This document shows positions 43,205 through 52,049 of a DNA stretch of 64,000 bases, piece after piece (the first letter of the stretch is position 1; each line of letters starts with the position of its first letter). The DNA is from Microlunatus soli (GTDB lineage Bacteria > Actinomycetota > Actinomycetes > Propionibacteriales > Propionibacteriaceae). Both the position numbers and the translations under genes were made by a program. The stretch is from contig NZ_LT629772.1 of assembly GCF_900105385.1 (NCBI RefSeq), positions 4,092,001 to 4,156,000 of the forward strand, read 5' to 3'. The notes beneath the pieces were generated by a model. That model had not been told where the DNA came from, made no database searches, and worked only from the letters and a program-made list of their open reading frames with translations.

Positions 43205-43648
43205 GTGTCCACGTACAGCCCGAAGCCCGGTGACATCACCCGGGAATGGCATGTCATTGATGCCTCCGACGTCGTCCTGGGTCGTCTCGCCGTCACCGTG
43301 GCGGGCCTGCTGCGCGGCAAGCACAAGCCGACCTTCGCTCCGCATGTCGACGGCGGCGATTTCGTCGTCATCGTCAACGCCTCCAAGATCGCGCTGACCG
43401 GCAACAAGCGCACCGACAAGCTGGCCTACCGGCACTCCGGTCGGCCCGGTGGCCTGAAGTCCATCAGCTACGGCGAACTGCTCGACACCGATCCGCGCAA
43501 GGCCGTGGAGAAGGCGGTCTGGGGCATGCTGCCGAAGAACCGGCTGAGCCGGAAGCTGATCAGCAAGCTCAAGGTGTATGCCGGTCCGGAACACCCGCAC
43601 ACCGCGCAGCAGCCGAAGGCCTACGAGATCACCCAGCTCGCCCAGTAA
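43205..43648 (+). CDS. rplM: 50S ribosomal protein L13
   Basis: 147 residues, a standard L13. [20 protein letters not shown] at the N-terminus, [18 protein letters not shown] and [25 protein letters not shown] are all diagnostic. It binds 23S rRNA early in 50S assembly. GTG 43205 ([10 protein letters not shown]) gives the usual length; no strong SD lies before it. rpsI follows after 31 nt. Confidence 0.97.
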   Translation: MSTYSPKPGDITREWHVIDASDVVLGRLAVTVAGLLRGKHKPTFAPHVDGGDFVVIVNASKIALTGNKRTDKLAYRHSGRPGGLKSISYGELLDTDPRKAVEKAVWGMLPKNRLSRKLISKLKVYAGPEHPHTAQQPKAYEITQLAQ

Positions 43649-43679
43649 CACCCGCAGATTCCCAGGAGACTCACCGACC

Positions 43680-44234
43680 GTGACTGAGAACGTAACCGAG
43701 GCCCAGGCGCCCGAGGCGGCTCAGGCCGACACCCTCGAGGCGACCGAGGAGGCCACCACCTTCACCGAAGGTGACAAGGAGATCGCCTACCGCAGCGAGG
43801 CCGCCGAGAGCCGTGGCGCGACCCCGGGCAGCCGGGCCGCCGTGATCGCTCCGGCCGCTGCCACCGGCCGCCGCAAGGAGGCCATCGCTCGGGTCCGGAT
43901 CGTTCCGGGCACCGGCAACTGGACCATCAACGGTCGCACCCTGGATCAGTACTTCCCGAACAAGGTGCACCAGCAGATCGCCTCCGAGCCGTTCAGCACG
44001 GCCGCGGTCGAGGGCTCCTACGACGTCATCGCCCGGATCAACGGTGGCGGCATCAGCGGCCAGGCCGGTGCGCTGCGACTCGGTGTCGCCCGCGCACTGA
44101 ACGAGGTCGACGCCGAGGCCAGCCGGCCGAGCCTGAAGAAGGCCGGCATGCTGACTCGGGACGCCCGGATCAAGGAACGGAAGAAGGCCGGCCTGAAGAA
44201 GGCTCGCAAGGCTCCGCAGTACAGCAAGCGCTGA
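43680..44234 (+). CDS. rpsI: 30S ribosomal protein S9
   Basis: 184 residues. The S9 core ([24 protein letters not shown] ... QYSKR) occupies the last 130 residues; the C-terminal SKR tail reaches the P-site tRNA. The first 55 residues are an acidic extension ([19 protein letters not shown]) common in actinobacteria. GTG start with AGGAG about 12 nt upstream. It is followed by a terminator-like hairpin and glmM. Confidence 0.97.
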   Translation: MTENVTEAQAPEAAQADTLEATEEATTFTEGDKEIAYRSEAAESRGATPGSRAAVIAPAAATGRRKEAIARVRIVPGTGNWTINGRTLDQYFPNKVHQQIASEPFSTAAVEGSYDVIARINGGGISGQAGALRLGVARALNEVDAEASRPSLKKAGMLTRDARIKERKKAGLKKARKAPQYSKR

Positions 44235-44240
44235 TCAATA

Positions 44241-44302
44241 CCGGCCTGTCGGCCCCCTGGGACATCGCGATGTCCTGGGCGGTCGGTGGGCCGGTTTTCT
44301 TT
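44241..44302 (+). terminator. Rho-independent terminator or attenuator between rpsI and glmM
   Basis: Outer stem CCGGCC (44241-44246) with GGCCGG (44289-44294), inner stem GGACATCGCGATGTCC (44260-44275), then TTTTCTTT (44295-44302). The U-run runs directly into the glmM SD (GGAGGGGG, 44303-44310). It may end most rplM-rpsI transcripts while allowing some readthrough. Confidence 0.7.
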
Positions 44303-44316
44303 GGAGGGGGCGTTAC

Positions 44317-45681
44317 GTGGGGCGGTTGTTCGGTACCGATGGCGTACGCGGGGTCGCGAACGTCGATCTGACGGCGGGCCTCGCGCTCGACCTCTCGGTC
44401 GCGGCGGCGCATGTGCTCGGTGAGGCAGGCGAGCTGGACCGAAGTCCGGTAGCCGTCGTCGGCCGGGACCCGCGGGCTTCCGGGGAATTCCTCGAAGCCG
44501 CCGTCGTCGCCGGACTCGCCAGCGCCGGGATCAATGCCGTACGGCTCGGCGTGCTGCCCACCCCGGCGGTGGCCCATCTGACCGGCGCGACCGCCGCCGA
44601 TTTCGGCGTGATGATCTCCGCCAGCCACAACCCGATGCCGGACAACGGCATCAAGTTCTTCGCCCGCGGCGGCGCCAAACTGGACGACGCCTTGGAAGAC
44701 GCCATCGAACGCCGACTCGGCGAGGCCTGGCCGCGGCCGACCGGCGCCGGCGTCGGCCGGGTCACCGATCAGCCCGGCAAGGTCGAGGACTACATCGATC
44801 ACCTGGTCCGAACCGTCGGCTCTGCTGCCGACGCACCAGGCGGTTCGCTGTCCGGCATCCACGTCGTCGTCGACTGCGCCAACGGTGCCGCGTACGCCAC
44901 CGCCGAGCAGACCTACCGGCGACTGGGCGCGACGGTGACCGCGATCAATGCCGAGCCGAACGGTCTGAACATCAACGACGGTTGCGGCTCCACCCATGTC
45001 GACGGCCTGCAGAAGGCCGTCGTCCAGCTCGGTGCCGATCTCGGCATCGCGCTGGACGGCGACGCGGACCGCTGCCTGGCCGTCGATGCCGACGGTCAGC
45101 TGATCGACGGTGATCAGATCCTGGCCATCCTCGCCCTGGGGCTGCAGCAGGTCGGCCAGCTGCCCGGCGACACCCTGGTCGCCACCGTGATGAGCAATCT
45201 CGGCCTGACCCAGGCGATGAATCGGCACGGGATCCGGGTCGAGCAGACCAAGGTCGGTGACCGCTACGTCCTGGAGTCGATGCGGGCCGGCGGCTTCGCG
45301 ATCGGCGGCGAACAGTCCGGTCACGTGGTGCTCGCCGAGCACGCCACCACCGGCGACGGCGTGCTGACCGGGCTGCACCTGATGAACCGGATGGCCCGGA
45401 CCGGCAGTTCGTTGGCCGAGCTGGCCGCGGTGATGGAGCGGCTGCCGCAGGTCCTGGTGAACGTCACCGACGTGGACAAGAGTCGCACCGAGACCGCACC
45501 CGCGCTGCGCGATGCCGTCGCCGCTGCCAGCGCCGAACTCGGCGAGACCGGTCGAGTGCTGCTGCGCCCGTCCGGCACCGAATCCCTGGTCCGGGTGATG
45601 GTCGAGGCCCCGTCGGTCGATCTCGCCCAGACCGTCGCCGAGCGCCTCGCCGCGGTCGTCCGCACCTCGCTCGCGATCTGA
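44317..45681 (+). CDS. glmM: Phosphoglucosamine mutase
   Basis: 454 residues. Converts glucosamine-6-P to glucosamine-1-P for UDP-GlcNAc and peptidoglycan synthesis. Phosphoserine loop ISASHNP (Ser103), metal-binding DGDADRC, sugar-binding [10 protein letters not shown], phosphate-binding [15 protein letters not shown] start with a perfect-spacing SD GGAGGGGG 6 nt upstream. The preceding step enzyme GlmS is encoded at 58037-59881. Confidence 0.97.
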   Translation: MGRLFGTDGVRGVANVDLTAGLALDLSVAAAHVLGEAGELDRSPVAVVGRDPRASGEFLEAAVVAGLASAGINAVRLGVLPTPAVAHLTGATAADFGVMISASHNPMPDNGIKFFARGGAKLDDALEDAIERRLGEAWPRPTGAGVGRVTDQPGKVEDYIDHLVRTVGSAADAPGGSLSGIHVVVDCANGAAYATAEQTYRRLGATVTAINAEPNGLNINDGCGSTHVDGLQKAVVQLGADLGIALDGDADRCLAVDADGQLIDGDQILAILALGLQQVGQLPGDTLVATVMSNLGLTQAMNRHGIRVEQTKVGDRYVLESMRAGGFAIGGEQSGHVVLAEHATTGDGVLTGLHLMNRMARTGSSLAELAAVMERLPQVLVNVTDVDKSRTETAPALRDAVAAASAELGETGRVLLRPSGTESLVRVMVEAPSVDLAQTVAERLAAVVRTSLAI

Positions 45682-45733
45682 CTCCTCGACGAGAAAGCGG
45701 GAACCTGCGGCTGGATACTCCCAGCTCGGCGAC

Positions 45734-45779
45734 AGTGGGTGGTTTGAAGCCGCATACTCGCGGCACGAATCCACCCACT
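45734..45779. terminator. Bidirectional hairpin between glmM and the glycosidase gene
   Basis: AGTGGGTGG (45734-45742) pairs with CCACCCACT (45771-45779). A nested GCCGC/GCGGC stem (45749-45763) lies inside. It overlaps the stop of the convergent glycosidase gene. Confidence 0.6.
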
Positions 45780-48006
45780 AACGCGGCGGGTCCTGCTGTC
45801 GGGTGACGGTGCCGTCGGCGTGGACGTCGACCGAGGTGTCGCCGATCCGGAGATTGCGCAGCACCGCCTGCGGGTCGAGGCGGGCGACACAACCGGCCGG
45901 GTGCAGGGTGCCGTCGGCGGCCGGCCCGGCACCGAACAGCGACTCGATGATCATGCCGGTCCAGGCTCCGGCCGAGGAACAGGCCCAGTCGATGATGTAG
46001 GGCAGTTGCGGTGGCGCTTTGCGTGCGCCGCCGTTGATCGGCGGCATCGCCTCCTCGACGAAGTGTGCCTGACCGGGTGGTCCTTGGTTGGCGCTGCGGG
46101 CCAGCCCGGGCAGCCAGTCCAGAGCGACGTCGGCACCGCCGAGGGCGACCAGCGCCCGGGCGGCATCCGCCGGCCAGGCGGGGTAGGCGCCGTTCCATTG
46201 GTGGTCGGGCCGGACGCTGAAGCTGGCGTCCGGGTCCCAGGGTGACAACGCGTGCAGCCAGCTCGGGCTGCGTAGTTCGTCGCCGAAGAAGGTGATCATC
46301 TCGGCCCGGATCGGCTCCGGCAGGTCGCCGCCGATGGTGGATCCGACCACGCTGAAGTCGTAGCAGTGCCGCACACCGAGCCGGGTACCGTCGGGTTGCC
46401 GGGCGGCGAAGTAGCCGGTGCCGTCCTGGTAGAGCTCCAGCACTGCCGGCAGCAGCCGGTCGGCATCCGCGCGCAGGGTCGCGGCGTTCTGATGATCACC
46501 GGCGATCTCGAGGAGTGCTGCGGTGGTCCGCAGGTTCCAGACGTTGGCGGCGTTCAGACCCGCCACTTCGTGGGTGTAGGAACTGACACATTCCAGCAGG
46601 TTGTCGATCTCGCCGTAGTCGGCCAGGGCGACGCCGGCAGCCGGGCTCGACGAGCCGTACAGCCGTTGCCAGGCGTACGCCCAGTCCTGAAGATGATCAA
46701 GGACCCGGCCACCGTCCGGCCGTGGACGGCTGGTCAGGAAGTCCCGATCAGCGGTGAACCGGACGTAGTCGTTCACCAACCGGGTCAACGCGTAGTCGTT
46801 CACCGAATACCACTGACCGACCGGCCCGCCGGTCAGCGAGCTGGTCCCGAACAGGCTGTGGATGTCGGCCGCGATCCAGTGCTCCAGTTGCCGCCGCATC
46901 GGCTCCGGATCGAGCAGTGCGTGCACGATCGAGCTCAGGCTGAAGTCCCAGATGAAGGTGGTCGTCGCCCAGTAGTTCGGCATCAAGGTGTCGTAGCTGC
47001 GCCCGAGGACGTTGCCGGGATAGTCGCGGCGGAACCAGATCACCCCGAGCGCACCCCACCAGTAGAGCCGGCGCAGTGCCGCGTCGTCGGTCTCCAATAC
47101 CGGCAGATGACCGGAGAATTCGTCGTTGCCCGGCGTGAACGCCGACCGCAGCTGATGGTCCCAGAACCCTTCGGCGGCAGCGATCGCGGCCGGTACGTCG
47201 GCCGCGATCCGGTCGAACGCCGCCGTAACGGCTGCACGGTCGGTGCCGACGGTCTGGACATAGCCCAGTCGTCGCGTTGCGCCGGCCGCGATCGACAACA
47301 ATGCGCGGACGCTGCCGCCCCGGGCAGCGCCGCCGAAGCCGGACTCCCATTGTTCGGAGCTGTTCACGGCCACCCCGCTGAGCCGGACCTCGGCGTCGAC
47401 GTCCACCCCCTGCACGCTGATCGCTCCCGAGGCCCCTGAGTCTGTCGACGGGCCGGTACTGCTGCCGGGTTGCGATCGCGGACCTTCGACGGGCTCAGGA
47501 CCCTTGCCGGTGAAGATCAACTTCGGGCCGTCGCGTTCGACGCTGTTGCGGGCGCTCGGCGCTTCGGCCGACAGCCAGCTGTCGGTGGTCGTGGCGACCC
47601 GCGCGTTCAGTGCCAGTCCGATCGCCACGTCGCGATCCTCGGTGCCGGTGTTGGTGACTCGGATGTCGATCGCGACGGCCTGCTCGCCGGGGACGCAGAC
47701 GGTGCTGGTCTCCAACCGCAGGCCGGGCAGTTCGACGCTGCGCAGCACCCGGTCCGGCCGCCACTGATGGCTGACCTGGACCCCGTAGGAGGCGAACACC
47801 CGGTCGTCGACGAAGAGCGTCGCGGTCGGCGCCAGGCCCTGGCCGACCGGCGGAAAGGTGACCGCGCTGAGCTGGGTCGGATCATGATCAACACGGACGG
47901 TGCCGAGGAAGTTGGTCAGCCCGGCCGGTGCGATCAGGTCGTCGTAGTGATGACGAACCGGATCGGCGGCAAGATCATCGACGGTCGGGATACCCGGCAG
48001 CGTCAC
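45778..48006 (-). CDS. (alpha/alpha)6-barrel glycoside hydrolase, MGH1/GH63-like
   Basis: 742 residues. The N-terminal beta-sandwich (about 30-260) is followed by an (alpha/alpha)6 toroid (about 280-700). WFRRDYPGNVLGRSYDTLMPNYWATTTFIWDFSLSS and PDHQWNGAYPAWPADAARAL resemble mannosylglycerate-hydrolase-type and GH63-type catalytic barrels, so it probably releases sugar from a small glycoside. No signal peptide, so it acts inside the cell. An in-frame REP repeat adds GPEPVEGPRS around residue 170, in a loop of the sandwich. It starts 3 nt after the isomerase stop, downstream of a ROK kinase, under LacI-type control. Confidence 0.82.
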   Translation of the reverse strand: MTLPGIPTVDDLAADPVRHHYDDLIAPAGLTNFLGTVRVDHDPTQLSAVTFPPVGQGLAPTATLFVDDRVFASYGVQVSHQWRPDRVLRSVELPGLRLETSTVCVPGEQAVAIDIRVTNTGTEDRDVAIGLALNARVATTTDSWLSAEAPSARNSVERDGPKLIFTGKGPEPVEGPRSQPGSSTGPSTDSGASGAISVQGVDVDAEVRLSGVAVNSSEQWESGFGGAARGGSVRALLSIAAGATRRLGYVQTVGTDRAAVTAAFDRIAADVPAAIAAAEGFWDHQLRSAFTPGNDEFSGHLPVLETDDAALRRLYWWGALGVIWFRRDYPGNVLGRSYDTLMPNYWATTTFIWDFSLSSIVHALLDPEPMRRQLEHWIAADIHSLFGTSSLTGGPVGQWYSVNDYALTRLVNDYVRFTADRDFLTSRPRPDGGRVLDHLQDWAYAWQRLYGSSSPAAGVALADYGEIDNLLECVSSYTHEVAGLNAANVWNLRTTAALLEIAGDHQNAATLRADADRLLPAVLELYQDGTGYFAARQPDGTRLGVRHCYDFSVVGSTIGGDLPEPIRAEMITFFGDELRSPSWLHALSPWDPDASFSVRPDHQWNGAYPAWPADAARALVALGGADVALDWLPGLARSANQGPPGQAHFVEEAMPPINGGARKAPPQLPYIIDWACSSAGAWTGMIIESLFGAGPAADGTLHPAGCVARLDPQAVLRNLRIGDTSVDVHADGTVTRQQDPPR
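47482..47502. repeat. REP repeat inside a coding region (PEPVEG)
   Basis: CCTTCGACGGGCTCAGG (47482-47498) matches the REP units at 16296-16331. Read on the minus strand in the glycosidase frame it gives PEPVEG, without breaking the frame. Confidence 0.8.
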
Positions 48007-48009
48007 CCG

Positions 48010-49848
48010 TCAGGCCCCTTCGCCGTCGCTGGTGCCGCGGACGTAGGCCTTGACCGTGGCGAACTGCTCGCTGCGCGACCGAGCTGTCCGGCGGATCTGG
48101 TAGCGCCCGACCGCGGCGGGCACGATGAAGGTCTCGGCGTAGTGCACGACGAACGGCTCGAAGGACCCGTCGACACTGACCACCTCGACCTCGTCGCCTT
48201 CCACCAGGTTGAGCACGTTCACCGTACCGGCGGTGTCGTGGTCGACCCGGTCGGCGAACCAGTGCCGCCGGACCTCGATGAACTCCAGTTCATGCAGGCC
48301 GGTCCGCTCCTCGCGGACGCCGTCGGCGGCGCTGATCAACTCCGGACCTGCGGCCAGATTCTTCTGCACCCACGCGGTGTCCCGGTCCCACTGGATGTTG
48401 GCGGCACCATGATCAAGATGGACCGGTCGCGGCACACCGTCCAGCCCGACCCGTCCCCAGTCCCACAGTTTGAAGGTGAAGATGAACGGCGTCGCCGAGA
48501 TCTCCAGCACCATCGAATCGGCGCCGGAGCAGTGCACGGTGCCGGCCGGGATCGCAAAATGATCATGCTTGCGGGCCGGGAAGGCGTTGATGTAGGCGTC
48601 GGTGTCGAACGGTCGCTCCGCCCGTTGCGCGGCACGAAGATCATCGAGCATCGCCTGCCGATCGATCCCGGTCTTCAGCCCGAGATAGACCTTCGCGTCA
48701 TCCGAGGCGTCCAACAGGTAGTAGCTCTCGTCCTGGGTGTAGTGCATCCCGAAGGTGTTCTGGATGTAGTCGGTCAGCGGATGCACCTGCAGTGACAGAT
48801 TGCCGCCGCCGACGGTGTCCAGGAAGTCGAACCGGATCGGGAATTCGGCACCGAACCGGGCGAAGGTCTTGGCTCCCAGCAGTTCTCGGGGCTGCAGCAG
48901 CACCAGGTCCAGGGCAGGGATCTCGACGACCCTGCCGTCGGCCTCCAGCAGCAGTGAATTCTCCTCCGGTACGCAGTCGAAGCACCAGGCGAAGTTGGCT
49001 GCTGCCGGATCCAGGCCGAGGTTCTGCTGCATCCAGTGGCCGCCCCAGACGCCGGGATCGAAGAACGGCACCACCCGAAGCGGTGCCTTGGCCGCGTCCG
49101 CCAGTCCGGTCCGGAACGCGTCGCCGGTGATCATCCCGGCCGGGTGCCCGGCACCGGAGCTGTGCCCGATCGCGTTCCCGTCCAGCACGAAGTCGATCTT
49201 TTCGAAGAGCGTGCGCTTGTGTCGATCGGCGACCCGCCACTCGACGAAGAAGCCCCGCTTGTACTTGCGCAGGTTGTCCTCGGCACCGTTGTCGCAGCGC
49301 CAGTTCGGCGCACCGGCACGGTGTCGTTGCTGCAGTTCCCAGCGGGCCATGTCCACCAGCACCAAGGCGTCGGCGTCGGGTGCTGCCAGTGCCGCGCCCC
49401 AGCCGACCAGGACGACCGGCTCGGCGCGACCGTCGAGATCGGTTGCCAGAGCGGCGAGCCGATCGGCGTCGTAGAAGATGTCGATCGTGGCGTGGCTGAG
49501 CACTCCGAAGACCCGGTCGTCGGTCAGGTTGTCGGCGATCCGGGCGTCGATGTCGGCGATCGGCCGGGCAGCCGCTTCCTCGACGTCGATCACGTCGGCG
49601 TCGGGCAGGGCGGCGGCGATCTCGTTGATCACGGTCGCCAGATCGGTGCCGGGGTAGCAGTCGACGACGATCACCGGACCTCGATCACCGGCGCGTCCGC
49701 GCGCCGACTCCAGCACGGCACGCCAGGCGGCGTCGCCGGACTCGACCCTGGTGCCGGCCGGCAGCTTGATGGTCGGCTGTCGGACGTAATTGCTGGTGCC
49801 CGCAACGGGCCGGGTCGTGGTGGGAGAGGCTGATCGGGTGTCAGGCAC
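48010..49848 (-). CDS. Class I mannose-6-phosphate isomerase with N-terminal kinase-like domain
   Basis: 612 residues. Residues about 55-230 look like a nucleoside/uridine-kinase-type Rossmann domain in which the P-loop is degenerate (VVDCYPGTDLA where GxxGxGK would be); the body (FFVEWRVADRHKRTLFEKIDFVLDGN) still fits. Residues about 260-612 are a cupin isomerase with GNLSLQVHPL, DESYYLLDA and HDHFAIPAGTVHCSG supplying zinc ligands. It interconverts mannose-6-P and fructose-6-P. GTG 49848 overlaps the end of the ROK gene by 8 bp. Confidence 0.85.
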   Translation of the reverse strand: MPDTRSASPTTTRPVAGTSNYVRQPTIKLPAGTRVESGDAAWRAVLESARGRAGDRGPVIVVDCYPGTDLATVINEIAAALPDADVIDVEEAAARPIADIDARIADNLTDDRVFGVLSHATIDIFYDADRLAALATDLDGRAEPVVLVGWGAALAAPDADALVLVDMARWELQQRHRAGAPNWRCDNGAEDNLRKYKRGFFVEWRVADRHKRTLFEKIDFVLDGNAIGHSSGAGHPAGMITGDAFRTGLADAAKAPLRVVPFFDPGVWGGHWMQQNLGLDPAAANFAWCFDCVPEENSLLLEADGRVVEIPALDLVLLQPRELLGAKTFARFGAEFPIRFDFLDTVGGGNLSLQVHPLTDYIQNTFGMHYTQDESYYLLDASDDAKVYLGLKTGIDRQAMLDDLRAAQRAERPFDTDAYINAFPARKHDHFAIPAGTVHCSGADSMVLEISATPFIFTFKLWDWGRVGLDGVPRPVHLDHGAANIQWDRDTAWVQKNLAAGPELISAADGVREERTGLHELEFIEVRRHWFADRVDHDTAGTVNVLNLVEGDEVEVVSVDGSFEPFVVHYAETFIVPAAVGRYQIRRTARSRSEQFATVKAYVRGTSDGEGA

Positions 49849-50770
49849 GTACGGTCCTCGTCTGGTCGGGCTGCTGGAGATGGTCGGCTTGTTCGATCCG
49901 GTCGGCAAGTGCTCCGAGGCCGCGCAGCACCGACCATTCGGGGCGTTCGGGGGAGATCAGCGGCGGTCGGTGGCTGGAGGACCACAGCCGCTGGTGGACG
50001 TAGTGGGTCAGGGCGGGCAGCACCCGGTCGACCGACCGCAGCACGGCACCGGTGACGATCACCACCTCCGGGTCGTAGGCGTGACAGAGGTTGACGATCG
50101 CAGCGCCCCAGACCTGCAACACCCGGTCGCGGTCGCTGCGGGTGGGCTCATCGATCTGCTCGGGTGCAGTGTCGAAGAGATCTCGGAGACCGCCGGGGTA
50201 GCGGTCACGCAGTGCCCAGGTGCTGGCGACGGCTTCGGCGCAGCCGCGATTGCCGCAGTTGCAGATCGGGCCGTCCAGCTCGACGGTGGAATGCCCGCCG
50301 AGGATGCCGGCGTGATCATGGCGACCGCGGAGCAGCACGCCGTCGATGATGGCCGCGCTGCCGATCCCGGTGCCGAGGGTGACGATCACCGCATCCCGGG
50401 CGCCGACGGCGCAGCCGTAGCTGAGCTCGCCGAGCAACGCTGCGCGACCGTCGTTCTCGATCACCGCAGGGAGTCCGATGGTCTGTCGCGCCCAGACCCG
50501 CAGATCGCGGTCGCCGAGATAGCCGTACTTGCCGTGCGCGCGGACCAGGCGGCCGGCGTCCCGGTCGACGACTCCGGGCAGCGCGAGACCGGCGCCGGTG
50601 ACGGCGGTGCCGGAGGAACGCCGGATCAGGTCGGTCGCGGTGCGAGCGGCTCGGTCCAGGTCGCTCGCATCACCGGTGACGGTCAGCTGTGCGGTCTCGA
50701 CGATGGTGCCTGCGTCGAGAATGCCGAGCTTGACGGCGCTACCGCCGAAGTCGATTGCCAGGCCGGCCAT
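49841..50770 (-). CDS. ROK family sugar kinase
   Basis: 309 residues. ATP-binding LAIDFGGSAVKLGIL at the N-terminus, catalytic ENDGRAALLGE, phosphate loop LGTGIGSA, and the ROK zinc motif GPICNCGNRGCAEA (CxCGxxGCxE). It phosphorylates a hexose, probably mannose, fructose or glucose given the isomerase encoded next. SD GGAGGAGGG before the ATG. First gene of a leftward operon (ROK, isomerase, glycosidase) with a LacI-type operator 26 bp upstream. Confidence 0.92.
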   Translation of the reverse strand: MAGLAIDFGGSAVKLGILDAGTIVETAQLTVTGDASDLDRAARTATDLIRRSSGTAVTGAGLALPGVVDRDAGRLVRAHGKYGYLGDRDLRVWARQTIGLPAVIENDGRAALLGELSYGCAVGARDAVIVTLGTGIGSAAIIDGVLLRGRHDHAGILGGHSTVELDGPICNCGNRGCAEAVASTWALRDRYPGGLRDLFDTAPEQIDEPTRSDRDRVLQVWGAAIVNLCHAYDPEVVIVTGAVLRSVDRVLPALTHYVHQRLWSSSHRPPLISPERPEWSVLRGLGALADRIEQADHLQQPDQTRTVRA

Positions 50771-50795
50771 GGTCCCTCCTCCCGATTCATCCTTG

Positions 50796-50807
50796 GTAAC
50801 GTTACCT
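50796..50807. promoter_or_regulatory. LacI-family operator 1 (ROK operon)
   Basis: Perfect palindrome GGTAACGTTACC, 26 bp before the ROK start codon; an extra half-site AACGTT follows at 50812-50817. The same 12-mer recurs at 52004-52015. Confidence 0.8.
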
Positions 50808-50841
50808 AGAACGTTTCGAGGATAGCAAGGGCAGGGTCGCG

Positions 50842-51903
50842 CTACTGCCGGATGACTCGCAACGTCACCGGCAGCTCGACGGTGCGCGGAGCCTCCGGTT
50901 GTACCCCGCCGGGCAGCCGATCGAACAGCAGTCGCGCAGCCTCCGCGCCGAGTTGGCGGGCGTCATGATCGATCACGGTCAGCGGGACCGGGGTCAGGTC
51001 GGCGAGCTCGAAGCTGTCGAATCCCACCAGAGCGGGAAAGTCACCCGGACCGGTGCCCGTACGCAGTCGCCTGCTGATCTCCTGCAGGGCGCCGATGGTG
51101 TTGCGGTTGTTGGCGCTGAAGATCGCCGTCGGGGAATCGGGCTGGTCGAGCAGGTCGGCCGTCGCAGCCCGGGCCGACTCGACGTCCTGCTGGTCGCGTT
51201 GCACCAGCGCGGGATCGGCGGCCAGGCCGTGCTCGGCCAGTGCCTGTTCGAAGCCGCGATAGCGACGCTGCCCGGTGAACACCGACACGGCATTGCCCAG
51301 ATACCCGATCCGCCGATGGCCGGCGGTCAGCAGTCGCTCGGTGCCCTGTCGGGCGCCACCGATGTCGTCCAGGACGACGGTGTCGGCACCGATCCCGGGA
51401 ACCTGCCGGGAGGCCAGCACCAGCGGCACCCGACCGAGGTGCTCCCCGCTCAGCTGATCCCCCTTCGGAGAATCATCATCGGATTCCTCGGTGTCGCGTC
51501 CGGACGGCACCACCACGAGCCCCTCGACCTGGCGTCCGATGAAGTCGGCGACCAGTTGTCGCTCGCGAGCCTGATCCTCGCCGGTGTTGCCCAGGATGAT
51601 CCGCCGACCGTGCTGGGTGGCCACCTCCTCCACCCCGAGGCAAAAGGTGCCGTAGTACGGGTTGGCCAGGTTGGTGATCGCGACGCCGATCAGACCGCTG
51701 GCCTGCCCCGGGCGCAGGCTGCGGGCGTTCTCGTTGCGGTGATAACCCAGCTCGCGAACCGCCGCCAGCACCCGTTCCTGCAGGTCGGGCCGGACGCCGG
51801 AGCCGCCGGCCAGCGTCCTCGACACCGTCATCGGGCTGACCTCCGCACGCCGCGCAACCTCCTTGATCGTCGGTTGACGACCGGCGGGCGGCGGCAATGA
51901 CAC
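50842..51903 (-). CDS. LacI family transcriptional repressor
   Basis: 353 residues. N-terminal helix-turn-helix and hinge (TIKEVARRAEVSPMTVSRTLAG ... NARSLRPG) followed by a sugar-binding periplasmic-like domain. GTG 51903 with GAGGAG about 9 nt upstream. It lies between two copies of the operator GGTAACGTTACC. By family precedent, a sugar or sugar phosphate releases it from DNA. Confidence 0.93.
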   Translation of the reverse strand: MSLPPPAGRQPTIKEVARRAEVSPMTVSRTLAGGSGVRPDLQERVLAAVRELGYHRNENARSLRPGQASGLIGVAITNLANPYYGTFCLGVEEVATQHGRRIILGNTGEDQARERQLVADFIGRQVEGLVVVPSGRDTEESDDDSPKGDQLSGEHLGRVPLVLASRQVPGIGADTVVLDDIGGARQGTERLLTAGHRRIGYLGNAVSVFTGQRRYRGFEQALAEHGLAADPALVQRDQQDVESARAATADLLDQPDSPTAIFSANNRNTIGALQEISRRLRTGTGPGDFPALVGFDSFELADLTPVPLTVIDHDARQLGAEAARLLFDRLPGGVQPEAPRTVELPVTLRVIRQ

Positions 51904-52003
51904 GGTGGTGCTCCTCTCGCGGAGTGCTGATCGCTGGCAGCCTAGAGAACCACAGTTCAGTACGGGCTGCTGCGGCCATGTCGATCAGTGCTCCCGTTGT
52001 GTT

Positions 52004-52015
52004 GGTAACGTTACC
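52004..52015. promoter_or_regulatory. LacI-family operator 2 (secreted protein gene)
   Basis: Identical GGTAACGTTACC palindrome 34 bp upstream of the ATG at 52050 and 100 bp upstream of the divergent LacI gene, so it may serve both promoters. Confidence 0.8.
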
Positions 52016-52049
52016 GATCCTGGCGCTCGACGACGAGGGGACATCGGAG

